From IMG/VR virus record IMGVR_UViG_3300031669_000179, positions 1-29,015 of that record: DNA of 29,015 nt; one strand, 5' to 3'. Positions 1 through 8,416 of the stretch are shown here, piece by piece. The notes beneath the pieces were generated by a model, which had not been told where the DNA came from, ran no database searches, and saw nothing but the letters and a program-made list of their open reading frames with translations. This stretch comes from a virus. Each line of letters opens with the position of its first letter. Within the stretch, counting starts at the first letter, position 1. The position numbers and the translations under genes are program-made.

Positions 1-2
1 AC

Positions 3-686
3 GAAGGCAAGAGCCTCGCAGGGCATCCGATTTTCAAACTAAACAAAGACGTCTTCGTGCAAGTTGATATGCTATGGGCATCGGAACCCGAGGCAGATTG
101 GGCACGTTATCGCTCAACGCCAGAGCGTGGCATTAAAGGCCTTGTATACGGCAGCATTTACAGCAGCCTAGGCAACGTATTAGAGATGAGCATACAGAGT
201 AGCGGCGCACAGATGAAGATAAAAGGCGGCGAGCCTGTTAATTTTGCTCGCAGTCGCAAAGTAGATTCTGTCGATACACTATCATTGGACCAAGAAAATT
301 TCGGCATAGACATTTTGCGTGAATTGTTTGATCGTGTATATCCATATACCGCATCTGGCGCTATGCAGATTGCTAAAGAGCTAAAACAGAATCCGGGCAT
401 TGACAAAAAGAATCTTAAAATGTCGCGACTTATTTCTGTCGTGCGAGGATTAGGAAGAAGCTTTGAGCTAAACGACATGTTTGGCAAGTATAATCTAAAA
501 GGTATAAATTCCTATAACGAATACATTGAACGCTTTATGGCAGATATGACTGCTAAAACAGAAGCAGCAAAGACAGCTAAGAAATTCGACAAAGCACAAA
601 CACCTGAAGCGAAAGAAAAGGTGGAACAGATCCGCAAACAAATTGACGACGCAATGTCGCAAATTAAAGAACTCGTTTACGCTTGA
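3..686 (+). CDS. C-terminal part of an unknown protein (5' truncated)
   Basis: The reading frame is open to the left edge of the window, so the true start lies upstream. The GTG at 57 is only an internal valine with no ribosome binding site before it. About 227 residues are visible. The last 60 are highly charged and helical (runs of K, A, E), probably a coiled coil. I do not recognise the family. The position just before a gp1-like kinase and the late block gives no clear clue. Its TGA stop overlaps the -35 box of the next gene's promoter. Confidence 0.8.
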   Translation, partial: EGKSLAGHPIFKLNKDVFVQVDMLWASEPEADWARYRSTPERGIKGLVYGSIYSSLGNVLEMSIQSSGAQMKIKGGEPVNFARSRKVDSVDTLSLDQENFGIDILRELFDRVYPYTASGAMQIAKELKQNPGIDKKNLKMSRLISVVRGLGRSFELNDMFGKYNLKGINSYNEYIERFMADMTAKTEAAKTAKKFDKAQTPEAKEKVEQIRKQIDDAMSQIKELVYA

Positions 687-711
687 CAATTTCATAAATT
701 CCTGCTATAAT
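683..711 (+). promoter_or_regulatory. Sigma70-type promoter for the dNMP kinase gene
   Basis: TTGACA at 683-688 and TATAAT at 706-711 are separated by exactly 17 bp, a consensus match. The -35 box overlaps the stop codon of the upstream gene. Transcription would start near 718, giving a leader of about 25 nt with the ribosome site TTAGGA at 726-731. This is an early-type promoter read by unmodified host polymerase. Confidence 0.85.
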
Positions 712-741
712 TGCGTAAACAATTATTAGGACACTCTCTTC

Positions 742-1368
742 ATGCTTATAGGAATACTCGGACGCATCAATTCTGGTAAAGATACCGTTGCGAGAGAACT
801 CGTTGAGACATACGGCTTCAGGCAAGACAGCTTTGCATCTACACTAAAAGACATTACAGCACAAATATTTGGTTGGGACAGGGAATTGCTATCTGGCGGA
901 TCTGTCGAGAGTCGTGCATTCCGCGAAGAAGTAGATGAGTGGTGGGCAGAACAGCTTGGCATGCCTAACTTCACTCCTCGCCTAGCACTTCAGTTGATCG
1001 GTACGGATGTATTTCGCAATAATTTCCACACAGACATTTGGGTCCTCAGCGCAATGCGCCGCTATAAAGAAGGCGAGAATGTAGTGATCAGCGATGCACG
1101 TTTTCCTAATGAAGTGCAAATCATACGCAGTCTAGGTGGACACATTATACAAGTGGACCGCGGCGAAGAACCTGAGTGGTGGCCTATAGCAAAAGAGGCA
1201 GCAGCAGGACACGAACCCGGCATTGTTGCAATGAACGACCACTATAATATACATGCAAGTGAGTGGGCATGGGCAAATGAAACTCCCGACGAGCTAATTC
1301 ACAACGATGGCACGTTAGAACAGCTATACAGCATGGTAGGACTACTGAATAACAAGTATCAATTTTAG
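742..1368 (+). CDS. 1: Deoxynucleoside monophosphate kinase (T4 gp1-like)
   Basis: Predicted to phosphorylate dNMPs to dNDPs for phage DNA synthesis in the cytoplasm. Residues 5-13 hold a P-loop of the form GRxNSGKDT, typical of this kinase family. The middle holds 'LQLIGTDVFR', followed by 'VISDARFPNE' and a GGHIIQVDR strand, the conserved D-R-x-x-N-E region of gp1-type kinases. Length is 208 residues against about 240 in T4. The ATG is preceded by TTAGGA and a consensus sigma70 promoter, so early expression is expected. It ends in TAG, with an in-frame TAA four codons later. Confidence 0.9.
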   Translation: MLIGILGRINSGKDTVARELVETYGFRQDSFASTLKDITAQIFGWDRELLSGGSVESRAFREEVDEWWAEQLGMPNFTPRLALQLIGTDVFRNNFHTDIWVLSAMRRYKEGENVVISDARFPNEVQIIRSLGGHIIQVDRGEEPEWWPIAKEAAAGHEPGIVAMNDHYNIHASEWAWANETPDELIHNDGTLEQLYSMVGLLNNKYQF

Positions 1369-1375
1369 TTTCCTA

Positions 1376-1383
1376 GATAAATA
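1376..1383 (+). promoter_or_regulatory. Late promoter box GATAAATA, 5 nt from the ATG
   Basis: GATAAATA ends exactly 5 nt before the ATG at 1389, and there is no Shine-Dalgarno sequence. By analogy with T4 late promoters (TATAAATA centred near -10), transcription would start at or next to the A of the ATG, giving a leaderless message. Confidence 0.7.
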
Positions 1384-1388
1384 ACAGT

Positions 1389-2198
1389 ATGAAACTTACT
1401 GATATCGACGAAAACCTAGCCGAAGCCCAACCTGCAGGCATTCTTGCTCGCATGGGCACCAAACTAAAGAAGCACACGCCGTTCAATAAGGCTGCTCGTG
1501 ACCGAGCCGCCGGTGAGGAAATTACGCAACAGGCAGCTAATGAGGTTGCAGGTGCATTTAATACGTGGCTCGGTAAAGCAAAGGCGTCGGGTGTCAATCC
1601 TAAAGCACTTACCGTTGCAAATCTTATGGATTTCTTTCAAGAAGAGGGCTATGCTAAGACTGCTGAGCGAGTTATCAAAGCCGCAGCAGAAAAGAAGGCA
1701 CCTAAGCAAGTTGAGCAACCATCGGAAGATGAACCAAAAGCAGGTACAGACTATACGGATCAAGCTAATGCGCAGTTAGCTAAGAACAAAAAGAAAGGTC
1801 CTTCGCAAAATGTACCGGGGTACGGACAGGTCAACATCAATACTGAATCGCTAGAAGCGCGCCTAGCAGCAATGCTAACAGAAGCTGGCGAAGAGCAAGA
1901 AGTTACGTTCAACCCTAAAGAAGTGAACAAACTAATTATGCAGATTATCGGCACTGTTCACAAAGAGAAGCCTAAAGCACTTGCAACAAAAATCGAAAAA
2001 GACGATACCGAAGCAAGTACAACAGACACAAGCACTATATCAGACGAAGATATTGCCCGTATTAAGCAACGATTAGATAAGTTCGGTGATGACTTAGAAA
2101 ATACATTACGCTCAAAGATCGAAGACAAAGGACTTGAGAAGGATGTCATCGGCGGCGTCCGCGGCCTTATTGCTGATATAGCAGACGATATCTACTAA
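1389..2198 (+). CDS. Candidate packaged or prohead-core protein with capsid-targeting-like N-terminus
   Basis: The 269-residue protein is alanine- and lysine-rich and largely helical. It starts MKLTDIDENLAEA, where LAE|A fits the T4 gp21 protease site (L/I)xE|A/G found in T4 capsid-targeting peptides. A second candidate site, MLTE|AG, lies near residue 160. The middle (residues 100-150) is low-complexity linker, and the C-terminal 60 residues are amphipathic helix. The late box GATAAATA directly before the ATG supports virion-stage expression. The exact role is unknown; an internal head protein or scaffold-type protein is my inference. It converges on the minus-strand gene downstream with a 4-nt overlap. 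Confidence 0.75.
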   Translation: MKLTDIDENLAEAQPAGILARMGTKLKKHTPFNKAARDRAAGEEITQQAANEVAGAFNTWLGKAKASGVNPKALTVANLMDFFQEEGYAKTAERVIKAAAEKKAPKQVEQPSEDEPKAGTDYTDQANAQLAKNKKKGPSQNVPGYGQVNINTESLEARLAAMLTEAGEEQEVTFNPKEVNKLIMQIIGTVHKEKPKALATKIEKDDTEASTTDTSTISDEDIARIKQRLDKFGDDLENTLRSKIEDKGLEKDVIGGVRGLIADIADDIY

Positions 2199-2596
2199 CA
2201 AAATTCCTTTATATAACGATAGATAGATGCGCGAGACACTTCATAGTGTTTTGCTAATTCGCTTATCTTTTTTCCATTGCTGTATTCATTAGCAATATGC
2301 TTCCTAACAGCCTTTGCGATTGCCTTTGGTTTAGGCCTTCCGCATTTAGCACTTAACTTTTTACGTATTGCTTGTCCGTGTCGTGTGTCGTAAAAGTCAC
2401 GCATACGCTTTGAACGTTTCTCAAGCACTTCCTTACCTTCGTCTGTCTTGTAAAACTTTTTGCAAGACTCGCTAATCTTCTCGTTATGCTCTTTTGTGCG
2501 TGATTTTGTGCTATGATGCGGGCTGACTTCCACAGGATCGGTTGTAACAAGGTTCTCGATATCATTAAAAGATGTTATTTTATCTAAACCGCTCAT
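2195..2596 (-). CDS. Helix-turn-helix DNA-binding protein, possible homing-endonuclease remnant
   Basis: I chose the ATG at 2596 because AGGA (TCCT at 2601-2604 on the plus strand) is spaced 5 nt before it. An in-frame ATG at 2650 would add 18 residues and sits 2 nt after a minus-strand GATAAATA box. The protein has a basic region (about residues 30-80) of K/R/S-rich repeats resembling NUMOD-type DNA-binding modules of GIY-YIG and HNH homing endonucleases. The last 25 residues are a resolvase-like helix-turn-helix (ISELAKHYEVSRASIYRYI). No nuclease catalytic motif is visible. Lying alone on the opposite strand inside the late block fits a mobile free-standing gene. It stops at TAG, followed in frame by a second TAG. 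Confidence 0.7.
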   Translation of the reverse strand: MSGLDKITSFNDIENLVTTDPVEVSPHHSTKSRTKEHNEKISESCKKFYKTDEGKEVLEKRSKRMRDFYDTRHGQAIRKKLSAKCGRPKPKAIAKAVRKHIANEYSNGKKISELAKHYEVSRASIYRYIKEFC

Positions 2597-2610
2597 AAAT
2601 TCCTGTATGT

Positions 2611-2618
2611 GATAAATA
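2611..2618 (+). promoter_or_regulatory. Late promoter box for the tail sheath gene
   Basis: GATAAATA on the plus strand, 56 nt before the sheath ATG at 2675. The predicted start near 2624 gives a leader of about 50 nt that begins with the palindrome at 2627-2638 and contains the strong ribosome site AAGGAG. Confidence 0.65.
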
Positions 2619-2626
2619 TCACTATA

Positions 2627-2638
2627 GTCCAATTGGAC
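2627..2638. promoter_or_regulatory. 12-bp palindrome GTCCAATTGGAC, possible operator
   Basis: A perfect 12-bp inverted repeat lies between the plus-strand late box (2611-2618) and the minus-strand late boxes (2640-2647, 2653-2660). It also sits in the upstream region of the helix-turn-helix gene. Location suggests an operator for that protein or for a divergent-promoter switch; this is inference only. Confidence 0.4.
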
Positions 2639-2652
2639 ATATTTATACATAT

Positions 2653-2660
2653 TATTTATC
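2653..2660 (-). promoter_or_regulatory. Minus-strand late promoter box for the helix-turn-helix gene
   Basis: GATAAATA reads leftward, 2 nt before the first possible ATG at 2650. An exact T4 consensus TATAAATA also reads leftward at 2647-2640, and would serve the preferred start at 2596. It overlaps the sheath leader, so the two late transcripts diverge and overlap. Confidence 0.5.
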
Positions 2661-2674
2661 TAAGGAGAAAAAGA

Positions 2675-5488
2675 ATGGCCCTATTATCCCCAGGCGTGCA
2701 GGTGAGCGTGACGGACGAGAGTTTCTCGACTGGCGCAGGACCAGGTACAGTACCGCTTGTCTTTGTTGCTACTAAGCAGGATAAGACAACACCAGACGGT
2801 ACAGCGACAGCAGTAGGTACGACAGCAGCCAACGCAAACAATCTTTACCTAATCTCTAGTCAGCGTGAGCTACTACAGACATTTGGTAACCCGGACTTTA
2901 ACGAAGTCGGTGGATCAGCACAGAACGGCTACCCACTAAACGAATACGGTTTGCTTGCTGCATATTCCTACCTAGGACTTGCTAACCGCGCGTATGTAAT
3001 TCGCGCAGACATTGATCTAGCAGAACTAGATCCACTATCAATTGCACCAACAGGCGATGCGGTAGACAGCACTTATTGGGTTGATCTAAACGAGTTTACG
3101 CCTGGTTTGTTTATATCGGATGCATCCAGTAATTGGACAGCAGTAGACGTAGACGTAATAGTTAACCCTAGTGCTACAGCGTTTGATACATCTAGCAATG
3201 TAAGCGGACGCCAAGTAGGCGACATAATTGCAGTATTTTATCCAGCAAGCGTAGATGCAACGACGGGTGTTCACCTAGAATACTATAACTTTACATCGGG
3301 CGGCACCTGGGCTAAACTAGACGGCGGCGCACTAGCTAATGAGATATACCAGTCTCCGCACTATACAGTACCTACCGGTACTGCTGGCGACCTTTGGTTG
3401 AAGACAACTACACCAAACAGTGGTTTAAGTCTCAACCTTAAGCGTTATGATGCAACACTAGCGCAGTTTGTTGACTTAGGTACAACGCCAATCTTCCAGA
3501 ATCCAACGGCGTATTACGCATCGTCGGGTGTTACATCATCAGCAGTAACAGCAGGCACAGTAGTAGGTTTTGTTGATTCGACAGACAACAGTGTGTCGGG
3601 CGAAGATGTACTAGACGTTGTATTCCAGTCCCACAGTGGTGCAACAACAACATCAGCAACAGGTACAGCAACACCAACATTTGTTAACATTGCAGCACTA
3701 GACTCGATCGACATTACGCTCGGTGCAGGCGCGGCAGTTACGGTTGCATTTACGGGTGCTGAAACTACAGTGGACGAACTAGCAACAACAATTAACACTG
3801 ATGCAGACGTTATTACAAACGGCAATATTGTCGCAAGCAGCACAACACTTACGGGCGGCGCAGAAGTACTAGTAATTACTGCTACTAACGGAGCAGACGT
3901 AACACTTGCTAATAACGTTAATACTCCACTAGCAGAAATGGGTTACGGTTCCGGTGGCACATATTCAAACTTCAGTGACCTAGACTCAGTATCTGGTGTA
4001 ACATACGCAGCATCACTAACAACACCTGCAGGCGATACAGCATACGGTACATACTGGTATGACGCAAACTTTAACGTAGACCTACTTGTTAAAGATGCAG
4101 CTGGCACAGGTTGGATTGAAGTTGCAGGTACAGTTTCCACGCAAGCAGACGCTCCGACTTCACCATCGAACGGTGACATTTGGGTTGAAACAGATTCAGG
4201 CACATCGTATCCGGTAATTTACCGTCGTACAGCAGGTGCATGGGTACTAGTTGACAACACTGACCAAACATCACCACTAGGTATTATCTTTGCCGATGCA
4301 CGACCAACTAACTCATCAGCGGCAACTAACGGCGTTAACAACGGCGGCGGCAGTGATCCAGATCTAGACAGCGATGCTCCAGATCCAGCACTGTATCCAG
4401 GAGGCACACTCCTATGGAATACACGCTACAGTGGACGCAACGTTAAGGTATGGACGCAAGACGCAGCTACAACAGATGTATCGGGACTAGTTTCCGTTGA
4501 TCGTTGGGTCAGCGCAAGCGGCAACAACCTAGACGGTAGCTTAATTACTGGCGCAGCGGCACAGAAGAAAGTTGTTATTAACGCAATTGCAGCAACAATC
4601 ACTGCAAATGAAGATGTACGCAATGACACAATCTTCTACAACCTAATTGCTGCACCTGGCTTCACTGAGCTAATGGACGAAATGCTAACTCTAAACACTG
4701 ATCGTAAGGAACAGGCGTTTGTAATTGGCGACGCACCATTCGGACTATCTAATGCAACGACAAGTTTGCAAGCATGGTCATCTAATGCTAACAATGCAGC
4801 AGGCAACGGCGACGACGGACTAGTAACAACAAGTCCTTACTTGGGTGTTTACTACCCATCAGGCCTATCTACTAACGTAGACGGCAGCGAAGTAGTTGTT
4901 CCTGCAAGCCACATGGTACTACGTCAAATGGCGTTTAACGACCAGGTTGCTTATCCTTGGTTTGCACCAGCAGGCTTCTCACGTGGCACAATTAGCAATT
5001 CATCCGCAGTTGGTTACTTGGATAGCGAGGACGAGTTTGTAACAGTTGCGCTGAACGCAGGTCAGCGCGACACGCTATACACAAACAACGTTAACGCTAT
5101 TGCAACACTTCCTGGACGAGGCATTGTTATTTGGGGACAGAAGACACGTAACCCAGTAGCAGGTTCGCTAGACCGTGTAAATGTTGCACGTCTTGTTAAC
5201 TACATTCGTTACCAATCAGACCTGTTGGCACAGCCATTCTTGTTTGAGCCTAACGATACAGTAACACGAGATGCAGTTAAAGAAGCGTTTGACTCGTTCC
5301 TAGCAGAACTTGTTACACTACGCGGCGTAACTGACTTCCTGGTTGTTGTAGACGAGAGCAATAACACGCCAGCACGTATTGATCGCAACGAACTTTGGGT
5401 AGATATTGCTATACAGCCTACAAAGGCAGTAGAGTTTATCTTCATCCCAATTCGACTACGCAATACCGGCGACGATCTAAACCTATAA
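2675..5488 (+). CDS. 18: Tail sheath protein (gp18-like), enlarged
   Basis: This is the contractile tail sheath subunit. The N-terminus (MALLSPGVQVSVTDES) and the C-terminal domain (FLVVVDESNNTP, then RNELWVDIAIQPTKAVEFI) match the conserved ends of T4-type sheath proteins. The ATG at 2675 follows AAGGAG; an upstream in-frame GTG has no such site. At 937 residues it is much longer than T4 gp18 (659). The extra material, roughly residues 120-560, is Thr/Ala/Gly-rich beta sequence with repeated 'GD(I/L)W(V/L)' segments, probably surface-exposed inserted domains. A UUCG-loop terminator follows at once, so the gene is likely a single-gene late unit. Confidence 0.93.
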   Translation: MALLSPGVQVSVTDESFSTGAGPGTVPLVFVATKQDKTTPDGTATAVGTTAANANNLYLISSQRELLQTFGNPDFNEVGGSAQNGYPLNEYGLLAAYSYLGLANRAYVIRADIDLAELDPLSIAPTGDAVDSTYWVDLNEFTPGLFISDASSNWTAVDVDVIVNPSATAFDTSSNVSGRQVGDIIAVFYPASVDATTGVHLEYYNFTSGGTWAKLDGGALANEIYQSPHYTVPTGTAGDLWLKTTTPNSGLSLNLKRYDATLAQFVDLGTTPIFQNPTAYYASSGVTSSAVTAGTVVGFVDSTDNSVSGEDVLDVVFQSHSGATTTSATGTATPTFVNIAALDSIDITLGAGAAVTVAFTGAETTVDELATTINTDADVITNGNIVASSTTLTGGAEVLVITATNGADVTLANNVNTPLAEMGYGSGGTYSNFSDLDSVSGVTYAASLTTPAGDTAYGTYWYDANFNVDLLVKDAAGTGWIEVAGTVSTQADAPTSPSNGDIWVETDSGTSYPVIYRRTAGAWVLVDNTDQTSPLGIIFADARPTNSSAATNGVNNGGGSDPDLDSDAPDPALYPGGTLLWNTRYSGRNVKVWTQDAATTDVSGLVSVDRWVSASGNNLDGSLITGAAAQKKVVINAIAATITANEDVRNDTIFYNLIAAPGFTELMDEMLTLNTDRKEQAFVIGDAPFGLSNATTSLQAWSSNANNAAGNGDDGLVTTSPYLGVYYPSGLSTNVDGSEVVVPASHMVLRQMAFNDQVAYPWFAPAGFSRGTISNSSAVGYLDSEDEFVTVALNAGQRDTLYTNNVNAIATLPGRGIVIWGQKTRNPVAGSLDRVNVARLVNYIRYQSDLLAQPFLFEPNDTVTRDAVKEAFDSFLAELVTLRGVTDFLVVVDESNNTPARIDRNELWVDIAIQPTKAVEFIFIPIRLRNTGDDLNL

Positions 5489-5509
5489 GGCTTAGTTGGA
5501 CCCACACAG

Positions 5510-5534
5510 AGCCCTGCTTCGGCGGGGCTTTTTT
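5510..5534 (+). terminator. Intrinsic terminator with UUCG tetraloop after the sheath gene
   Basis: Stem GCCCTGC (5511-5517) pairs with GCGGGGC (5522-5528) around TTCG, closed by A-T, followed by six T. One G-T wobble. Confidence 0.92.
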
Positions 5535-5563
5535 ACGGCTTGAAAATATTTTTAGACAAAAGT

Positions 5564-5571
5564 GATAAATA
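5564..5571 (+). promoter_or_regulatory. Late promoter box for the tail tube gene
   Basis: GATAAATA, 37 nt before the tube ATG. The predicted leader contains the ribosome site CAGGAGA at 5595-5601. A TTGAAA hexamer at 5540-5545 lies 17 bp before TGATAA, so weak sigma70 recognition is also possible. Confidence 0.7.
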
Positions 5572-5608
5572 ATAGTGATATAGTTACTGCTCAACAGGAG
5601 AACTTTAA

Positions 5609-6229
5609 ATGGCAGATTTAAGCAAATTTGGTGTACCGCTAGACGGAGATAAGCAAGGCATTTTACAGCCTAAGCTGATGTACCGTTTCCGCGTCGTGTT
5701 TCAGAATTTTGGCACCAACAACAACCTCAGAGAGCTAACTGCAAACGTTCAGTCGGTTACACGCCCAGACATTACATATGCCAAGGGTGAAGTGCATTCG
5801 TATAATTCCGTAGCATACTACTCGGGCAAACATGCGTGGGCACCGATTACACTAACGGTACGTGATGACATTACAAATGCTACTACTTCGGCTGTTCATT
5901 CGCAGGTACAGCGTCAGCTAAACCACTACGAACAGATTGGTCCTGTAGCAGGAACAAACTACAAGTTTGGTATGCAAATTCATACGCTTGACGGCACAAA
6001 TGCTGAAGAGACAGAAAGCTGGCAGCTAGACGGATGCTTCTTAGAGCAAGTTACCAACAACGAATTCAACTACACAGATACTTCGGGTCACATGCTTATT
6101 AGTATGCAGATCCAGTATGATAACGCAACTCTACTTAGCGGTCCTAATGATAACGATGGTACTACTGTCGGTGGCGATCCATTCCCTAACTTGTCGGATG
6201 GATACACTGGTGGTACGAGCATCGGTTAA
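5609..6229 (+). CDS. 19: Tail tube protein (gp19-like)
   Basis: This is the inner tail tube subunit. The protein carries the gp19-type pattern: an N-terminal 'MYRFRVVFQNFG' strand, 'NVQSVTRPDITY', 'WAPITLTVRDD', a central 'FGMQIHTLDG' strand, then 'WQLDGCFLEQVTNNEFNY' and 'LISMQIQYDNA'. This is the beta-barrel of T4-type tubes. Length is 206 residues versus 163 in T4, with extra length mainly in a Gly/Asp-rich C-terminal tail. It lies directly after the sheath gene, as in T4, with its own late box and ribosome site. Confidence 0.92.
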   Translation: MADLSKFGVPLDGDKQGILQPKLMYRFRVVFQNFGTNNNLRELTANVQSVTRPDITYAKGEVHSYNSVAYYSGKHAWAPITLTVRDDITNATTSAVHSQVQRQLNHYEQIGPVAGTNYKFGMQIHTLDGTNAEETESWQLDGCFLEQVTNNEFNYTDTSGHMLISMQIQYDNATLLSGPNDNDGTTVGGDPFPNLSDGYTGGTSIG

Positions 6230-6252
6230 TAGAACTTTAATAGGATAACAAC

Positions 6253-7488
6253 GTGCCAGATGGAATCTTCGGAGGTATCTTCGATCAAAACGTACACTTA
6301 CGAGATTCGAGACATGCAGCTGAAGCATATGGTTACAACAAATCGGATCTTAGTAATGGAACACCTCGACTCAAGTTCGAGTTTTTCCTACGGTTTAATT
6401 TTAACCGCGACCTAGATACTTACGTTAGAAAATTCCTTACTGAACCCGATCAAGAGGTTATTACGACAGCAGTCAAGTCGGTTACGATGCCCGGAATGAC
6501 AATGGGCACGGAAGTTTTAAATCAATACAACAAGAAACGCATCTCACAAACAAGCATAGATTATTCACCCGTCAACATTACGTTACACGATACTGTTGAA
6601 GGACGTTCTATGCGCCTGTGGGAAATGTATTACGAGTATTACTTTAAAGATGGCGTTGCTTATGAGAAACTTGGCGAGGGCGGCTCGACAGAGAGCAGAG
6701 GATTTTTTGAAACATTAATCCGTGGTCCTGCAGGAACCGAAGCACCTAAACTTAATAAGCGCGAATACGAAAATGATATTATTCGCGACAAGTTTAACGA
6801 CAACTACGGTTACAACCTATCACGTGTCGGAAACAGCAAATACCTTATCGACAGCATAGATATTTTCCAGGTACACGGCGGACGCTTCTCGCGCACGACG
6901 CTTGTTAATCCACGCATCGCCAGCTTTGCACACGATACATTAAGCTACGAAGACAATGTTGGCTTGGTAGAAATGAATTTCGGTTTTGTATACGAGGGCG
7001 TTGTTTACGCAAACATTAATGAGCGTCTTTCGGATCGAGAGCTAGAACGCTATCGTTACGGCGACTTTTGGGAGATGGCGAATCTTATTACTATTCGCAC
7101 TCCTGTTAACGGACGCAAAATCGAAAGCATTCCTAAGCCTCGCGTAGATACGTGCGGTGGTGGTGTAATTCCGCTTATCGGCGCAGGTATTACACAAAGT
7201 CCATTCTTCCAAGCAATCGGCGGCGTCATTGGTGATCGAAACGTAACACGTATTACCGATAGTATTGGTGGCGTAGTAGGTGCTATTCCCGGCGCTATTG
7301 GCGCGTATGCTAGTGCAAGCATCTTTGGCGGCGAAGTTAGTTTTAATCCTGACCCGCTTCAATCATTGCGCACCACAGGCAACCAAGTAGGACGTAGCGT
7401 TGTTAATAGAGCGCGCGGAAACTTTGCGGCAGCAGTAGCGCAAACAGGCGCAAACATTCTAAGCGGAGTCTTCGGCAGTGGCGGTTAA
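6253..7488 (+). CDS. Second tail-tube-fold protein (tube cap/initiator-like)
   Basis: The start is GTG at 6253, with AGGA at 6242-6245. The protein (411 residues) contains tube-like features: 'FEFFLRFNF' near residue 45, 'AVKSVTMPGMTMGTEVLNQYNKK', 'PVNITLHDTVEGRSMRLWEMYYEYYF', 'YLIDSIDIFQVHGG' and 'VGLVEMNFGFVYEGVVY'. These mirror gp19 and the paralogous T4 baseplate tube proteins gp48 and gp54. The last 120 residues are Gly/Ala-rich and hydrophobic. Adjacent to gp19 and read in the same direction, it probably starts or caps the tube. Which T4 protein it matches cannot be settled by eye. Confidence 0.7.
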   Translation: MPDGIFGGIFDQNVHLRDSRHAAEAYGYNKSDLSNGTPRLKFEFFLRFNFNRDLDTYVRKFLTEPDQEVITTAVKSVTMPGMTMGTEVLNQYNKKRISQTSIDYSPVNITLHDTVEGRSMRLWEMYYEYYFKDGVAYEKLGEGGSTESRGFFETLIRGPAGTEAPKLNKREYENDIIRDKFNDNYGYNLSRVGNSKYLIDSIDIFQVHGGRFSRTTLVNPRIASFAHDTLSYEDNVGLVEMNFGFVYEGVVYANINERLSDRELERYRYGDFWEMANLITIRTPVNGRKIESIPKPRVDTCGGGVIPLIGAGITQSPFFQAIGGVIGDRNVTRITDSIGGVVGAIPGAIGAYASASIFGGEVSFNPDPLQSLRTTGNQVGRSVVNRARGNFAAAVAQTGANILSGVFGSGG

Positions 7489-7930
7489 TAGAAGCAGTAC
7501 CTCACTCGTTCGTTACCTAGGTGCCACTGTAAAGGCAAACAGTAGCAGCGGTTCGCTTGCTAACGTAGCGCAAGACACGCAAGGCAGCGTAACAAGAAAC
7601 GACCCTTCGGCACGCCGCCTGTCAACACCGGGACTAACGCAAGACTCAATTAAAATTGCAGACTACCAAGCAGCACTAGGCTATCTAGGTGCGCGCGGCG
7701 TTGATCCTCTTGTAGCAAAAACAATGGCAGCAGTATTTGTAGACGCTGCAAAATCGGAAGGTGTCGGCGTTATGTCTTTGCTAGAATCAACAAATACTAA
7801 TGCATTGTCGCTAGTTAATGCGCAAGTATTCAATCGCATTAATCAACTACGCGATTTATCAAGCCAGTTAAATAGTTCGAGTCCCGTCGACAATACAGCG
7901 AGTGTTCCTGCAAGACGCATACAAGCATAA
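7478..7930 (+). CDS. Unknown virion-associated protein
   Basis: The start is GTG at 7478, overlapping the previous gene by 11 nt, with GGAG at 7465-7468. The 150-residue protein has a Ser/Ala/Asn-rich N-terminal 50 residues and a helical middle (about residues 55-95). The C-terminus is a second helix followed by a disordered tail. I recognise no family. The tight overlaps on both sides (11 nt and 1 nt) place it in a translationally coupled late operon between the tube proteins and head-completion gp4, so a structural or assembly role is likely. Confidence 0.7.
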   Translation: MAVNRSSTSLVRYLGATVKANSSSGSLANVAQDTQGSVTRNDPSARRLSTPGLTQDSIKIADYQAALGYLGARGVDPLVAKTMAAVFVDAAKSEGVGVMSLLESTNTNALSLVNAQVFNRINQLRDLSSQLNSSSPVDNTASVPARRIQA

Positions 7931-8370
7931 TGGCTAAGAAAAAGAAATTTATGAGCGGCGAATATACGCCGATCAATCCTGACAAATATAAAGGCACGTA
8001 TCCGATACGTTGGCGCTCTAGTTGGGAAGTTGCTCTTATGCGCGTATTTGATAAACACCCCGATGTTGTCGCATGGGCATCGGAGTCGATAAAAATTCCC
8101 TACCTAAATCCTATCACAAAGAAAGTTGCTAATTACATTCCAGACTTTCTTGTTGTTTATGAAGACAAGAACGGCAATCGCCGCAAAGAGCTCATCGAAG
8201 TAAAGCCCTCCGCACAAACACATATTACTGAAGCAAAGTCTCGCTATGAGAAAGTGTCGTTAGCAATTAACGCAGCAAAGTGGAAATCGGCAGCAGCATG
8301 GTGCCGCAACCACGGAATAAGCTTTCGCGTCATAAACGAGAACGAGATATTCAACAAACCTAAAAAGTAG
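7930..8370 (+). CDS. 4: Head completion protein, PD-(D/E)XK nuclease fold (gp4-like)
   Basis: The 146-residue protein matches T4 gp4 in size and pattern: 'YPIRWRSSWEVALMRVFDKHPDVVAWASESIKIPY', then 'YIPDFLVVYED', 'KELIEVKPS', and a C-terminal alpha/beta part. D in IPDF and E-x-K in IEVKP form the nuclease-type catalytic set. Related proteins (T4 gp4/gp50 group, TnsA-like fold) finish DNA-filled heads before tail joining. The ATG overlaps the previous stop (TAATG), so the two are coupled. It ends in TAG, and readthrough would run into the next gene's leader in another frame. Confidence 0.85.
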   Translation: MAKKKKFMSGEYTPINPDKYKGTYPIRWRSSWEVALMRVFDKHPDVVAWASESIKIPYLNPITKKVANYIPDFLVVYEDKNGNRRKELIEVKPSAQTHITEAKSRYEKVSLAINAAKWKSAAAWCRNHGISFRVINENEIFNKPKK

Positions 8371-8381
8371 TCTGGTTTCGT

Positions 8382-8389
8382 GATAAATA
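8382..8389 (+). promoter_or_regulatory. Late promoter box for the small terminase gene
   Basis: GATAAATA, 27 nt before the ATG at 8417. The leader contains the ribosome site AAAGGA (8404-8409). Confidence 0.7.
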
Positions 8390-8416
8390 CACTGTATATC
8401 ACAAAAGGAAATCCGT

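Noticed and set aside
2609-2674. Upstream GTG start of the sheath protein
   Set aside because: It would begin inside the late promoter box; the ATG at 2675 has an AAGGAG site and matches conserved sheath N-termini.
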